This document shows positions 1 through 12,689 of a stretch of 64,000 bases of DNA, one piece after another. The translations under genes and the position numbers were made by a program. Every line of letters starts with the position of its first letter. The first letter of the stretch is position 1. The notes under the pieces were generated by a model. That model ran no database searches and had not been told where the DNA came from. It saw only the letters and a program-made list of their open reading frames with translations. This DNA is from Aplidium turbinatum (Eukaryota > Chordata > Ascidiacea > Aplousobranchia > Polyclinidae): the NCBI GenBank assembly GCA_918807975.1, contig OU964918.1, positions 744,001 through 808,000 of the forward strand, given 5' to 3'.

Positions 1-180
1 TCGACTCTCGGGATGTGCGCTTGAGCAACGCATTTCAGGACTGCTCTCCATTCAGCGGCACCTAGTGAATGGAATAATTTCCCGGCAACAACACTTCAAC
101 AAACGGAAAAACTCACTCTACCAATTTCAGTAACCAGGCCTGCGTCAAAAGCCTCTACAAGTATGGGAAACTTCCAGGAA
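1..180 (+). pseudogene. LINE C-terminal fragment
   Basis: One frame reads FRTALHSAAPSEWNNFPATT, close to the G/A-P-x-x-W-N-x-L/F-P signature near the C-terminus of many non-LTR retrotransposon polyproteins. It starts outside the window and ends about 25 bases before the left end of the outer hAT element. I see no catalytic motif. The family assignment rests on this one motif. Confidence 0.4.
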
Positions 181-219
181 TAACTTATCAAGGCTTTGTC
201 CCAGCAGTAGCGTATTTAG

Positions 220-446
220 GGGGGAGGATAAAAGGCGATGCCCCCCCCCCCCTTAATGATCAGGTAAAAATTTACAAAAGCATATATCTCTCGGGGTATG
301 CGATTTCCTGTCAATGAAATGATAACCAACGGAAATATTTTTGATACGTAGCCTGTGCTGTAACATACTTTCATGAAGTATTTAAGTAGAAACACAAAAA
401 GAATAATATTTTTGATGCGAGAGTAAAATAATATTCTTCTAGGTTA
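220..446. other. 5' part of outer hAT, no gene seen
   Basis: After a C-homopolymer at 241-252 the sequence is AT-rich and has no coding frame I recognise. Its end, TTCTTCTAG just before 447, looks like a splice acceptor for the following transposase exon. Confidence 0.4.
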
Positions 447-486
447 CCAAGTCACTTTCTAAGCTCCTGCAAGGACCTACACATAC
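447..486 (+). pseudogene. hAT transposase, piece 1
   Basis: From position 442 the frame reads VTKSLSKLLQGPTHT and continues on the far side of the BEL/Pao insertion at 11459 as LNSAMMNVRSC. The motif L-S-K-L-L-Q-G is typical of the middle of hAT transposases, just before the MPR region. The reading is cut by the BEL/Pao element at 487, whose CATAC duplication is part of this exon. Confidence 0.65.
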
Positions 487-853
487 TGTTCACGAAATTA
501 CGGCCAAGTTATCTGTCTCCGTATTGTGACATAGGTTGTCGCGCAATCGTGACGTCATCATTGCGATGCACTGTCACGCTTGAGCGACAATCTCGTCATT
601 CTTTCTCTATTTTTCAAACTTGTGTTTTCCAAACGTGTTTCGTCTTTCTTTTACGATGTGTATATCTAACGGACGGACGTAATAAGAGTGTGAAGTGACT
701 ATTCCACATCACAATTGAACCCGTCTCTTTTTGACAATATACCATCTTAACTCAACACATGTGGAAGTAGTGGAACTTGAGTCAAAAGTTAGAAAAAAGA
801 CAGGTTGAATAGCAGTTCATAGCCTACATAGCTGTTATCAGAAAGAAGGAACA
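487..853 (+). repeat. 5' LTR of BEL/Pao fossil
   Basis: This repeat is nearly identical to 11090-11453. It begins TGTTCACGAAATTA and ends GAACA. The upstream 5-mer CATAC reappears downstream of the other LTR, showing that the two belong to one insertion. Confidence 0.9.
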
Positions 854-1510
854 TCTTCAATTGTGTTAAACCGGAGGTCACTTCAATCGTGATGCAGTAG
901 TTACCTATCTTCAATTGTGTTTTGCTGGTCACTTCAATCGTGAAGCTACAAGAATTGTTTTTTGCTGCTGTTGTAAAACGCATATTGCTGGCCAACCGAA
1001 GCGGCCAAAGAACAGCAATCGAAAAAGCAAAACCAGATCTCCAGGTCGAGAAGCCACTAATTCTACTGTGGGGCAGTATAAGCACGATTACTTTATACTG
1101 CCTGAAGCGGCTGGGGTACGGTCACCAGACCAACAATCCGTCGACGATCGAACTGTCCGAGGAGAGCAAGAAACTGTGATATTCTACCGACCACAAGACG
1201 AAGCGCGCAACGCCATTTTGAAACTGGACCACGTGGACAAAGTGTGCGACGCTTCTCGTAAGGGCAGTGGTGCGAGGACTATTTCCTGCCTCTGGTCAGT
1301 GTGCTACTTATTTTGATTGTGTATGTAATCGAGCTTTTATGTCAAATTTGTGTAGCCTACTGAAATTTAGTAGTAAAAGATTAATTTGTTGATTGCCGTA
1401 CATATTCCATTTAATAAGTTACTGAAATAACTAAGAGTGCCGCTTCCCTTGAGGACTGTCTGTGGGTCTCGGGCGGGCTGGGAAGTGTACAGGGGCTGGT
1501 CCGCCGCTCT
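854..1510 (+). other. BEL/Pao leader region
   Basis: Just after the 5' LTR there are two imperfect copies of a roughly 35-bp segment, at about 855-890 and 910-945 (both contain CACTTCAATCGTGA). I could not settle a primer-binding site. No domain is recognisable in the short frames here. Confidence 0.35.
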
Positions 1511-2706
1511 TTGGTGGGGCGAGGTGGATCTGTCGCGGAGAGTGGGGCCACCGTAGCGCGGCTTCTGGTAAGTGGACCAGTAGTACAATCGCAACTGCCC
1601 TCAGAGGTCGGTAGAGAGGAGGTTCAACAGGAAGTGTTAGGGCTACAGAATGACAGGGAAGCCCGTCAACGAAGGCGTCAGCTACTTAGTGACATCAGTG
1701 CGGCCACGAGACAGCTTGGGGAATTGAGAACTAGAGACCAAGTTTTACAATTTGAATCACAGCATGTCAAGGCTCTAGATTGGAGGGTTAGAGACTTTTG
1801 TGCCATTACGCAGAAGGAGGACGCCGAACCTCGAGTCGCCCCCGAGTTTGAGATGTTGGTTCAGCTTCCCTGCCAAACATAACAATTGGAGTCTCTCCCT
1901 CATCTGCAGGGAAAAGCAGAAGGTCTGCGCATATTCTAGCCCAGATTGATCTAGAAACTCATGTACAACAGATTCAAATTGAGAACCACTTAGATGAGGC
2001 CCGAGAGACAAGGAAATTGAGGGAGGCCCGGGAGCAGGAAGCCCGAGAAGAGCGTAAGCTGGCCAGAGAGCTTAAGGAGGCCCGGGAACAGGAAGCCCGA
2101 GAAGAACGTAAGCTGGCCAGAGAGCTTAGGGAGTTACAAGTACGTGCAAGCTTACAGAAGCAGATGGCCATGTCGGAATGCTATACAGAGAAGACACATA
2201 GCTTGAGGAGTTATCGCACGCGGGATTCCAAGACGAGCGGCCAGGTGAATGATGGTCTCCATCTCAAGGAAAGCGAGAAACCAAAAAAAGCCCCTCACTC
2301 AGTGTTGTCTAAATTCTGTGCCCACATGGAGGCTGTTAACGAAGCAGACAAGTTAATGGCTCCTAGCTTAAATGTACCTGTCTATGAGAGACCTATTAGA
2401 CCTCCGCCAGGATTTACTGATATTACTAGGTATATCCCTAAGGGTCGTGCAGTCCATGATGGGTATCATAGCTTTCCCGTGCATGAAGGTAACGTAATGG
2501 CAAGGAGAGAACAGCAACCGCCCCTAGCCTACGACGGAGCGTGCGAAAGAGCGTCAAGGAAGGACTATCTTGACATGGCCTCGCTCATAAAATATGACGG
2601 GTTTTCTTTGCCCTTTATTGTTTTTAGAAACGAGATAAATGCTTTGTTAGAAAAATGCCCATACGAGGATATGAGACTGAGCTTGATTGAGAGCAGCGTG
2701 TATTAA
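1511..2706 (+). pseudogene. BEL/Pao gag-like region (fossil)
   Basis: The frames encode charged, glutamate- and arginine-rich helical sequence. Two tandem copies of about 54 bp around 2020-2130 encode repeats with the core REQEAREERKLARELKEA, a likely coiled coil. Position in the element, composition and the Pao-type domains downstream mark this as the gag N-terminal part. Broken fossil. Confidence 0.65.
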
Positions 2707-2866
2707 AACTGCTGCACAAGACATAAGCTTGGTGATAATTAGCACCCCAGGTTACAACGAAGCAATGCGTACTAATATGGCATTGGAGCGTTTGTCTTTA
2801 AGATTTTCTGTTCGCGGCTGTTTTAATTCTGAGGCTTGTGTTTAAAGTATCCGATTTGGACCGCGT

Positions 2867-4156
2867 GTGTCGGGGGCTGACATTTTTGGTTGGCGCAAGT
2901 TTCGGGCAGAATTACTAGATTGCCAAATATATGCGGCAGCATACAAGCGGTTGGACTACCTTGAAAGGAAATTTGTCTGTGATCTAGCTAAACGTTTGCC
3001 CGTTTATGCGCGTCAACGCTTCATTAATTTCTTAGGTGATAAATTTGGTGGTAAAGCGGACCCTTCCTTTGATAGTTTGTTGCAATTTGTCATTGCGGAA
3101 GAAAATGCGAAATCAACCGACTTTGGCGTTTGGTTAATGAGTGAGGACCATAAGTCGAGCAATAACCATTCTGTTGGTAAGTCGGAGTGTAAAAGGGACG
3201 CGGGTGCATTTCAAGTGAAACATACGGCGGCCAAGGTTGACGGCTATGGTAATATAAATTCCGCAACGTCAAAAACGAGTGTCTCGTTGTGTGAGTGTTG
3301 CCTTTCGTTTGGTGTGAATGTGGATCATGGTTTGGAGGTATGTCATCGTTTGCAGGGTATGACTGTGGCAAAGCATGAAGAGTTTTTCTACAAACATTGG
3401 CTCTGCTATAATTGTGGGGGAAAGCATCGGGCTAGAGATTGTCGTTGTGCCATGAACTGTGATCAGTGTCAGGATGCTGACTATAAAACGCCGAAGCATT
3501 TCGCTATGTTGCATGAATGGGTCGTTCGTGATAGGCCAGTAAATAAACCAGTTCCAAAGAAGGTACGCGAGTCCGCTGTCAACAAAGTTGACAAGTCTGT
3601 GCTTCATAAAATTGGAGTTCAAGGTAGAGAAAAATCAGTCTCTTTGAGAAATGTGAAAGTGACACCTTGTAAAGTTTTAAACCGAACAGTTGCTGTGAAG
3701 GTCATAAACCCGGCAACTGACTTAGAAAAGTTGGTGTACTGTCAGCTTGATTATGGATCCCAGATAACGCTGGTATCAAAATCATTGTGTGCAGAGTTGG
3801 GGTTACAACCCTATGAAAACATATCCTTTACCATGAAAACATTGAACGGTGATGCGAAAGTTGATGCTGGTTTGGTCAAATTTGTGATAAAATCGTTGTC
3901 GACTGGTGAGAGTTTTAACATAGATAATGTTGTTTGTTCAACGCCATGGAGCGATGACATTGAAACCTTGCCCCATAAGCAAGAATTGAGTGGTTACAGA
4001 CATTTTGATGACATTAGTGTGTTTGAATTAGAAAATCGTCAGACTGTGGACATTTTGATAGGCGATGACTGTCCATTCTTGTTAACTGTGCTTGAAGAGC
4101 GCGTTGGTAAAACGTTGTATGAGCCGCACGCTATAAACACACCATGGGATGGCTAG
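2867..4156 (+). pseudogene. BEL/Pao gag C-terminus, zinc knuckle and protease (fossil)
   Basis: An open stretch of about 429 residues. A gag-like segment comes first (FGWRKFRAELLDC near its start), then a CCHC knuckle CYNCGGKHRARDC near residue 180. After this comes a Pao-type aspartic protease (DUF1758) with CQLDYGSQITLVSKSLC around residue 290. The D-Y/T-G-S/A triad and the following hydrophobic strand are visible. This order is diagnostic for BEL/Pao. Confidence 0.8.
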
Positions 4157-4703
4157 CCGGAGGGGGGCGGTCTCCTCTCTGTTCTGATAGTCGTGTCACA
4201 GTCAGGAAAGTACAGGTTCGCGATGACCTTGAGAACGTGGACTGGTTAAAACTTTTGACGCGCGACTGCATTGTGGATGAATTAAGGCAGGAGTTAAAAG
4301 AGCCACGCTGGCAGATTCGCGGCAGAGCATGTCACTCGCTGATAAGTTTTGGGGTCACTGGACAGATTTCTACCTACCTAAGTTGCGGGGTCGAAGAAAA
4401 TGGAGAAACATCTGTCGCAATTTAGAACCCGGAGACTTGGTTCTGGTATGGGATATGAATGATCGGTCTAAACGAGGGGACTACCGAATCGGCAGAGTGG
4501 TTGAAATTTTACCGCAGCATCGAAAAGGTAAAGAGTTTGTGAGAAGGGTGAGAGTGGCTGTGGTAGCATGGGACACTAACACAAAGAAGTCGCACGTTGA
4601 AACCGTGCTTCGTGATATTTCTTGCGTTGCTCCGGTGGAGGGCGCGCGGGCACGCACTGCTGAGGTCGCTCCAGTTGGTTCGGGCAACCCGGATGGACGT
4701 TAA
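4144..4703 (+). pseudogene. BEL/Pao integrase C-terminal domain (fossil)
   Basis: Residues such as FWGHWTDFYLPKLRGR and LVLVWDMNDRSKRGDYRIG match the domain (DUF5641) found at the end of the BEL/Pao integrase, which fixes the family. Reverse transcriptase and RNase H are not recognisable in this copy. Confidence 0.8.
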
Positions 4704-5031
4704 GGGACGTCACTCGTAGAAAATGTGTTCACTTTATTATTAATGTTTAATTGTTTATGACTTGTGTGATGTATGATACTTATGCTCGCTGTTTACAAAT
4801 TAAATAGATACAGTCTGGCTGGAACCGTATGTATTTGTCAAGTACATATTGTCACTTTGAGCTACACCAATATCGCTTACAGCAAATTTGCTTGTGATAC
4901 CTGTGACTAAGCTCAGCATCTTATTCATTCTTTCACATTTAATTTAGTATCTTCATATGACAACTTTGTTTTTGTATAACTTTAGGTGTATGGTGTGTTA
5001 GTACTGTAATGTCGTGTGAGCATGGTCCGTT
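4704..5031 (+). other. BEL/Pao 3' untranslated region, first part
   Basis: AT-rich sequence after the last domain, with no coding signal. It runs into a TTAA at 5032-5035, where the piggyBac element inserted. The BEL/Pao sequence resumes at 10881-11089 before the 3' LTR. Confidence 0.55.
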
Positions 5032-5735
5032 TTAACACTTTCATGCCTGGGTTAGGGCATCTCATGCCTTACGAAATTTTAAACGCTGAAAACCATACGA
5101 CAAAACTATTCTAAAAAGCTGAAATTTCATGACTTTGTCACAAAGTTCATACGCATATTGGAGATGCTACTCAAAAATTTGTATCTCAGATACTTTTTGA
5201 AATACAACGTGGTTTATGACACCTTGTCAGAAACATTTTGCAGTTTGCTCTTTTTAAGAGCAGAAATTTACTCCTGTTGTTTCTTTATTCACTGGTGTTA
5301 CGCGCCGGCGCATAGCACGTGCCCAACTTGCAAAATTGAATCTTTTATAGAAACATCACCCTATTTGCATTGATTCAACGCCAGTAGAAGTCAAATTATT
5401 ATGAGCATCTCCTTTCGTGCCTCGCCTTGCGTTAGCTTGGGCAGCTGTAACCGAAATGATCGCGCCGCTTTTACAATACATACACAACATCAACAGACGT
5501 CGAACGTATGTAAGTAATAGTTTAGAGTAAGCTTTGTAAATTGTGGTTGGTGAGAGATCTCTGGTTGGGTAACAACAAAAGGTGCAATTCTGCGCTGGCA
5601 AAGCTCTTCTAAACTGTGAAAGAGTTAGCAACTTATAACGTGGACGCTTCATTGCGAACGGCGAAGACAGTGTAGATTTACAGCCAAGCGATGCGTCTTT
5701 TGATGTGTCTTACCCCATCCTCCGATACAGCATCT

Positions 5736-6180
5736 CAGTGGCGTAGCCAAGAAGGGGGGGGTTGGGGTTTACAACCCCCCCTTTGGCACGCGTGTGACGT
5801 CACGATATTCGGTATTCGACACGGGCTATTTTAGCCCCGTGCTAATTAATCGCTAATAACGGGAACTATGAAAATCACAGAGCCAAAATATTTTGCAAGA
5901 TAATAGCCATGTGTATTGTGCGTGTAGAAATGAAAACTTTACCCCACAAAGTTATTGAAGTAAAGTGTTTGAGATGAAAAAACGATAGAAAGTAGGTTTT
6001 TAATCTAATTTCCCAAAAACAGCTTCAAAATTGACCGTTTGAACGCATATTTTTGAATTATAACATGAAGTAATGCTAAACTAAACAAAAATTTACTTTT
6101 CCTTATAAATATAAGGCGTTTTTGGGAGTTTTTACATTACAAAGAAATTGCACTAATATTTATAATTTACCATATAATTT
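5736..6180. repeat. hAT-type end plus shared interspersed repeat
   Basis: The terminus CAGTGGCGTAGCCAAG at 5736 matches the end of the complete hAT element at 62369, but I found no matching right end. The stretch 5822-6180 (GCTAATTAATCGCTAATAAC and onward) has a clear relative at 49225-49570, so it is an interspersed repeat. Confidence 0.6.
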
Positions 6181-6820
6181 GTTTGCTCAAATATCAAGCA
6201 ACGAAAGGTCAACTCTGGTTTGCCGCTCTTGCCCTGACCTAATTCTCATCGTAGAGAAATAAGCACAGCTTGATATGTCCTATCGTGTCATTGCGAGTGC
6301 TAGCAGCTTATAGATACTTTGCTTATGTCGATGCAACGTTCAGCGGTGTTGCGATACAACCTAAGAAAATCATGAGTTTGTTTCAAATTGCATTCCTCTG
6401 GAATGAATGCTTTTTTGTTACGCAAAACTTTTGCAGGAAATATCGGCCGCTTTACAGCGGTTCACCATCGTCAGACGTTGAAACAGTACAAACATTTGAT
6501 CTGTGAAAGTAATGCCTATCAGCGAAAATGGAAACACATAATGTCATCCAGGCACTGTTTATTGAAAATGAAGACATGCAGCTCGTCATTGCATTGAGAA
6601 AAACTGACTTATCAAAATTTTTCGAAGACAAGAAATTCCAGACACAAGAAAATATGACTTGTGCGAAATATTGTACAAAACAGACCGTATTGCAAGTGTA
6701 GTAAATTAGCATCGTCAAGTATAATGGTAATGAAATTGAACCGCACAGCTTTATAAGTAATATTTCGATCAATTAATAGATAGAAAAATACCCCACTTTT
6801 GAATAAAACGGTGATGACCA

Positions 6821-7245
6821 AATCATCATTATCATCGGCCATGCCTGAATAAGGCGTGGCTACCGTGAGTCTCCACAACGATCGATTGTCCATACTTCTA
6901 ATTAGATTTTCAAAATTTTGGTTTGTCCACGTTGAAAGATTTTTGAAGATTTCCAAACGTGGACGCCCCTGGTGTCTCTGACCAGGAAATCGCCCCATCA
7001 TTGCCGAGTGTTCAATTCCGCGTTTGCGGTAGACATGCCCGATAAATGTCATTTGCCTTTTTTTGATAGTTGTGATGAGGACGCCAGGGGTGCACCCAGA
7101 GCGTCTCCACACTTCTTCGTTAGTGATTTTATCCATCCAGTTAATTCCCATCATTCTACAAATGAACCAAATTTCAGCACTGTTGATCTTCTTCACTATC
7201 TTTGGGCATACAGTCCACGATTCACAGCCATATAGCAGAAATGAC
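6821..7245 (-). pseudogene. LINE 3' fragment (RT C-terminus)
   Basis: The minus strand reads GCESWT, MMGINWMDKITNEEVWRRSG, FIGHVYRKRGIEHS and GQRHQGRPR, then ends in an ATGATGATT-type tail. These are the post-RT motifs of RTE/CR1-like LINE polyproteins (FLGH..R and GxRxxGRxR). The copy is 5'-truncated and lies beside the end of the piggyBac transposase, probably replacing its C-terminal cysteine-rich domain. Confidence 0.75.
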
Positions 7246-7318
7246 CAAATACTGTGATTAAAATATCTAATCTCATAATCAACGATAACATGATAAGAAC
7301 AAATCTTATGATAGCAAG

Positions 7319-9084
7319 TTATTTCATTATGAAAACCACTGGTAATAGCAAATTTGAGTTTGCTGTTAATCTATGGTTTCGTCCCAAAAATGTTGACATT
7401 GTATGGCGGAGTGACCCACGTAGAATAGGTACATCATCCAATCGTCTAGACATGTGTGGTTTGACTAATGACATGGCTAGCTGCCACCCCTCCACAAAAC
7501 TTTCGTCTCCCTTGGCTTGTGAAAAGGACAACTCGCGGTTCAAGTAACTAATGGTCATCGCATTGACCCGCGCAACGTCTAAAATGTAAGAAAATGCAGA
7601 CACAGTCCATTTTGCTGACTTCGGCTTGACGCTATAATATGCCATCTTCTGGTCGACGACATCAGTCCCACACTTGGTAAACTCGTAGAGCTTGATTATT
7701 GCAGGTTTTTCCTTTCCGTCATCTTTGGTTACTCCAAGGATTGGCTGCATAGTTGATAAGACCAGAACATTGCGTTTACCAGTAGATTTTGGTTTGACTG
7801 CGTACGACGTAAAGGTAATGTGGTTTCTCGACTCCTCCCAGTATGTTTTGGTACTGAAGGCTTCCCAATCAGTGAGAGATTTTAACTCGCTAACCCCTTT
7901 TCTATTGCTTTGCTATTTTCCAACTAAAGTTATGTTTTTGTTCCAAAGCCAATTCTGCCTAATCAAGTGAAGTGTAAAAGCGATCAAGGGATATGTTTCG
8001 TCCTTGAAGCGAAGAAACTCTGTCCAAATTGTGTACCAACGTTTCCACATATTCCATAGTGGAAGTCAGATAGTGTGGTCCTGGTACACCTACTGGCTTA
8101 CCCGCATAAGCTATGGCGGTATAGGTGAATGACATACGCGCACTATTTATGCTTCTTAGCAACAAATCATATTTAGCAGTGCTTATTTTTTGCCTGAAGC
8201 TTATTGCCTGAAGGACACACCAACGCAGGATGGAAACAAAGTCTCATCCAGTGAAAGGAAGTCTTCTGGTATTAAAATCTTTTCACAATTTCCAGTAAAA
8301 TATTGGAAAAGCTCTCTGATTGCTGTAAATTGGTCACTTTGCCAGCGATTGGCCCTAGTGCTTTTATCATCAAAACGAATATTTACAGACAGAAATTTGA
8401 ATCGGTTCAACGACATTGTCGCACTAAATATAGGATGTCCATATAAATGGGAAAAGCAATCTTAATTCGGTGAAATGTTCGCTTGAGTAGTCCTTTAATA
8501 CACCACAATCCAATGAATGCTTCTAGTTCCATGGCATCAGTTTGCTGAAAATGTGAAGCATGCCAAGATGTTCGTTGACCCTCCGATATTCGCGATGGCC
8601 TCTCTCGTATACATGTGCTGGTGCTTGAAACAATGATGTAGATCATCTCTGCTGTAAATAAGAAACGCCATGCATCATACGACGTCGTTGCATATTAATA
8701 ATCGCGCTTTACTCCTGGTAAACTGTGCACCACATTAGCAGAGTTTTGTCTTCCTCTTATTGGTGGTTGCTTGGTACTCCAAACAACTTTCACTCTACTT
8801 CTTTAGTCAACAACCACTGACGTTCGCTCCTCTTCCTGGTCAGGCGATGTATGGTAATTTTCCTCATCCAAGGCGCTATCTAATGATTTGACGGCATGGC
8901 TCCTACGACGTTGGGACTGCCTATGTCTGACGGTCACGACCTCATCTTCGTTACTCTTGTCAGATGTTAGCGGACCACCTTCACCATCACATAAAGGCAA
9001 ATCAACATCACTATCCGAAAAATTTGCATCTCTTTCATCTTCGGTCGCTAATAAACTTGCCGTTTGCCTTGCATCATAATACAC
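7319..9084 (-). pseudogene. piggyBac transposase remnant 1
   Basis: Order on the minus strand: acidic N-terminus (about 9084-8803); MELEAFIGLWCIKG (about 8545); MSLNRFKFL; the first DDD aspartate in FLSLDETLFP; the second in GRNISLDRFYTS; the third in GTDVVDQKMAYYS (about 7660). The N-terminal and catalytic blocks align with the second piggyBac transposase in the window (38634-40608). It is spread over several frames, so it is inactive. The terminal zinc domain is missing. Confidence 0.85.
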
Positions 9085-10880
9085 ATCGAAACCATAATTT
9101 TGAACTGTGGTATAAGGTACACACGGGCCACTTGCTGAAACAAAATGACTTCATTTTGCAAGAAAAATAAATCCAACATAGGGTGTGAGAAGATTTTTTT
9201 CTTCAACTGTTCGTGTTTTGAGCAATTAAGAAGTTAATTTAATAATACAATAATTGGAGGAAAGAGCAGACATTGGTTACTATTATTATTCAGACGCTAT
9301 ACTATCCCTTGCTGGCAGAGTCAGCCATTTGCATTGATTCAACGTTGGCAGATGTTGAATCGTTGTTGAGTGACTGATTTTGATAGCCGAGGTGACTCAA
9401 CTACTGCATCGCATTTTTCGCTCTTCCATTGTAAAAACATAGCTTCATTCTTACTTTTGACTGACGATGAAAACAGCAGTTTTTGAAACGTTTGAATAAT
9501 ATGTTCGCTAATGTGTTAGCTTTGATATTCATAGTCCGAATTACCTCTAAATCCTACGGTTATGCTCCGAAGTTTAGTACTTTACTTCTGGCCTTTTCAA
9601 TATCAAATTAATGGGCCATAAAACATATTTTTTTCATATAGCCTAATGATGTAACCTGACTTGTAATATCGCCATGGTATTATGTGCATTTCTACATTAC
9701 TCCTGTACGCAACGTTGGTCTTTAGCATACTAACATATCGTAGATGTCGTTTTATTTGGACAGTTACTCATAGTACTCCCAGAGCCAAATACAGTATACT
9801 GCAAACGTGTTGCAGATAATCTATATCGCACGTTTAGAGGAATTCATCAGTACGATTTTACATAATTCAAGAGTTTGCCGCAATAATCAGGAATGCTTTG
9901 TGTCTTATTCAAAGTATTCTTCATCTCATAAATAACAAAGTGCCATGAGACACCAAAATGACGTAGAATAGCTGTAAAGTTTATAAGTTTTGCGCAAAGA
10001 AATTAAAATGAGGCAGGATACTTTGTTTTCTGTCCGATATGAACTCATCTATATTTGTCTAAATAGGTTGAATGACAGTAAATTGGCATAATTTGACTGT
10101 TACAACCGATTACACAAATATGTGAAACGTATAATGATTTTTAGCAATGATGGGACCGCTTGAAGTATCTCTCATTCTTCATTGTAGGGACGCTGTGAAC
10201 TCATAATGAAAATCAATGACCTAGAATTCATTACACCGTGGTGCTGACAAAACACGTTATGTATGTAGCATGACAGGTGTTATATTATATTGTATCGACG
10301 CTCTACGAGATAAATACAAGTGAATATACTTGCAAGAATCTAGGGTACGATAAGGCGTTGTGAAATCAATAATCGAGCAATTTTGTTATGATTATGAGAA
10401 TACAACATGCATCAAAAAGAATCAAATCAAAAATAAGTCTATTGCTGTCAAACGTCGTCGTAATCACCGAATTGACATAGTTTGTTTGTTTGGCCGGCCA
10501 AGCGTAACTAATCAGGCGACAATACGTCATCACAGTTCAGTTGAGTTTTGTTTTTATTTCTGACCATCACAGCGAAAAAGAGGTCTAGAAAAAAGCAAAT
10601 GACACGAGAGTGGGAAAAACGAAAGATTTGTTTCTTTATTATAAAAATCAGGCAGCTTTCAAATTTGACCCGCGTTCGTAAACACGTTTATTAACAAACT
10701 TTAATAATATGTATTACAAACATGTTAATATCATTCAACGCTCAAAGGCCTTGCGATTGTTTTTCCAGCGGTAAAAGATTCTAGTTCATAACTGAAAGAA
10801 GTTATAAGCGGTTAAACTTTAAGGCACTTTGTGCCCCTGCCCAGAAAAACATCGTCTCAAAAAGCCCAGATATGAAAGAG
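9085..10880. other. piggyBac 1 right interior, non-coding
   Basis: No gene recognised. The notable feature is a palindrome at about 9334-9368, CATTGATTCAACGTTGG followed by its near mirror, one of the dispersed hairpins in the window's piggyBac-type elements. The rest is AT-rich. Confidence 0.4.
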
Positions 10881-11089
10881 TTAAATACCTTCAGATAGCA
10901 GTGCGGGACTACAGGTTCATCTACATGACTATGTCGTATGTATGTTATTTATACGACAATTTTATGCGACATTGCAATTATGTTTAATGTGTGTTAGGTA
11001 TGGCCATTGGCCAATGTTGAGTAATTTCGTTTAGGTAAAAATAATCTTTTGGAAGATGGATATTGTAATATTCATCTTGGAAGCTGCTA

Positions 11090-11453
11090 TGTTCACGAAA
11101 TTATGGCCACGTTATCTGTCTCCGTATTGTGACATAGGTTGTCGCGCAATCGTGACGTCATCATTGCGATGCACTGTCACGCTTGAGCGACAATCTCTCG
11201 TCATTCTTTCTCTATTTTTCTAACTTGTGTTTTCCAAACGTGTTTCGTCTTTCTTTTACGATGTGTGTATCTAACGGACGGACGTAATAAGAGTGTGAAG
11301 TGACTATACCACATCACAATTGAACCCGTCTCTTTTTGACAATATACCATCTTAACTCAACACATGTGGAAGTAGTGGAACTTGAGTCAAAAGTTAGAAA
11401 GAAGACAGGTTGGATAGCAGTTCATACATAGCTGTTATCAAAAAGAAAGAACA
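11090..11453 (+). repeat. 3' LTR of BEL/Pao fossil
   Basis: Near-identical to 487-853, starts TGTTCACGAAATTA and ends GAACA, followed by the duplicated CATAC at 11454-11458. Directly downstream the hAT transposase frame resumes. Confidence 0.9.
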
Positions 11454-11458
11454 CATAC

Positions 11459-11816
11459 GTTGAATTCTGCAATGATGAATGTTAGAAGCTGCGCAACTGT
11501 GTTGCATAGCCGAAGGGGCGATAATAGGCTTTTTCACCAACTTTTTGGCAAAGCTTGCTCAGTTTTTGGCGAAGAAATCCGAATGCCCCGGAGAGCACCT
11601 ATAGACAACAACATTGACCTAACATTCCAGCTGAAACTGCGGAGATCTAATTCAAACGAACAGTTTTTCTTCCTTTTCTTAACAATTGCTTGGCACAAAT
11701 TCACGAGAGATTCAATGAGCACTGCTCGCAAGCTTGTAAAGTCAACACATTTTTGCCTTTATTGATTCATGAAGATGAGGAGTGCGAGATTTTCGACTTC
11801 TACCATGAAAAGCTGG
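11459..11816 (+). pseudogene. hAT transposase, piece 2
   Basis: Continues piece 1 with VRSCATVLHSRRGDNRLFHQ, FGEEIRMPRRA and FFLFLTIAWHKFTRDS. The MPR motif followed by a segment that ends in a ..RF-like position is the standard middle block of hAT transposases. A shift of frame follows near 11740, then LLIHEDEECEIFDFYHEKLD leads into the duplicated ATGTTGAA where the next element inserted. Confidence 0.75.
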
Positions 11817-11853
11817 ATGTTGAATAGGGTAGATCGTTTTTCAACTTTTTTTC

Positions 11854-12330
11854 TTAATCGCTTATTAATAGTGGGGAAAAGTTATGCACTGACATTTTAA
11901 GCACTACACAAAAAAAAAATTTCAAAAATTTTAATATCTTGGGTCGCCCCAAAGAAGTTGAAATATTAGAAAAAGTGAAAAATTTCCAAAAATTTTATTT
12001 TTTGTTTTAATTTTTAATCGCTTGTTAAGAGCGCGGAAAAGTTGTGCACTGACATTGTAAGCACAACATAAAAAAAAAATTCAAAAATTTTAATATCTTG
12101 GGGTGCCCCAAAGAAGTTGAAATATTAGAAAAAGTGGAAAATTTCCAAAAATTTTATTTTTTGTTTTAATTTTTAATCGCTTATTAAGAGCGCGGAAAGG
12201 TTGTGTACTGACATTGTAAGCACAAAGCAAAAAATAAATTTCCAAAAAAAATTAATATCTTGGGGTGCCCCAACAAAGTTTAAAATTCAAAAAAGAATCG
12301 CAAATTTTTAAAAATTCAATTTTTACACAT
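11854..12330. repeat. Left subterminal tandem repeat, 3 x about 160 bp
   Basis: Units begin near 11854, 12014 and 12173, each with TTAATCGCTT, then GTGCACTGACATT (or near), TTAATATCTTGGG and CCCCAAAGAAGTTGAAATAT. The same unit occurs inverted at 17515-17665 and 18110-18290. The third copy has diverged most. Confidence 0.85.
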
Positions 12331-12689
12331 TTGTAACTGCACTACCTCCTGCGAATCATTGTAAATTACACAGAAAATCAATACTTACAAGTAGAATTAC
12401 AAGTACATGAAGGATACGCAAACCTTTTAACCGTATTTAGACTGGGGTTGGGCATAATGTGCCCACCCCAATTTCAAACGAATGTATTTTAATGGGCATA
12501 CGTGCTAATAAGCTGAAATTTTTTGACTTTTCCTAAATATTACTTGGCTAAACGTATTTAAAGTTTTGTGGCTATACCTAATTCAGTTTGGGAGATATTC
12601 TACTGTTTTTAGCTTGTACCTTGAAATATTTCATTGATTTGCTCCTGGAGTGAGAGCAGATTGCGCTTGGTTGGTTTCTTTTATAAAAA

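Larger units (their letters stand above)
5036..10880 (-). mobile_element. piggyBac-type transposon 1, nested in BEL/Pao
   Basis: TTAA lies at 5032-5035 and 10881-10884. The left end CACTTTCATGCCTGGG is mirrored by the right end CCCAGATATGAAAGAG. A minus-strand piggyBac transposase remnant (7319-9084) lies inside. Length 5.8 kb, long for the family because of inserts: a LINE fragment at 6821-7245 and probably a hAT-ended repeat from 5736. Confidence 0.85.
487..11453 (+). mobile_element. BEL/Pao LTR retrotransposon fossil
   Basis: The element runs TGTT...AACA between two LTRs of about 365 bp, flanked by the identical 5-mer CATAC (482-486 and 11454-11458), which fits the short duplications of BEL/Pao. 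Inside are gag-like sequence, a zinc knuckle, an aspartic protease of the Pao type and a C-terminal integrase-associated domain. The LTRs differ by roughly 3% by eye, so the insertion is fairly recent. It is broken, with several breaks, and not all expected pol parts are recognisable. More than half its length is a later piggyBac insertion (5036-10880). It sits in a hAT transposase gene. Confidence 0.9.
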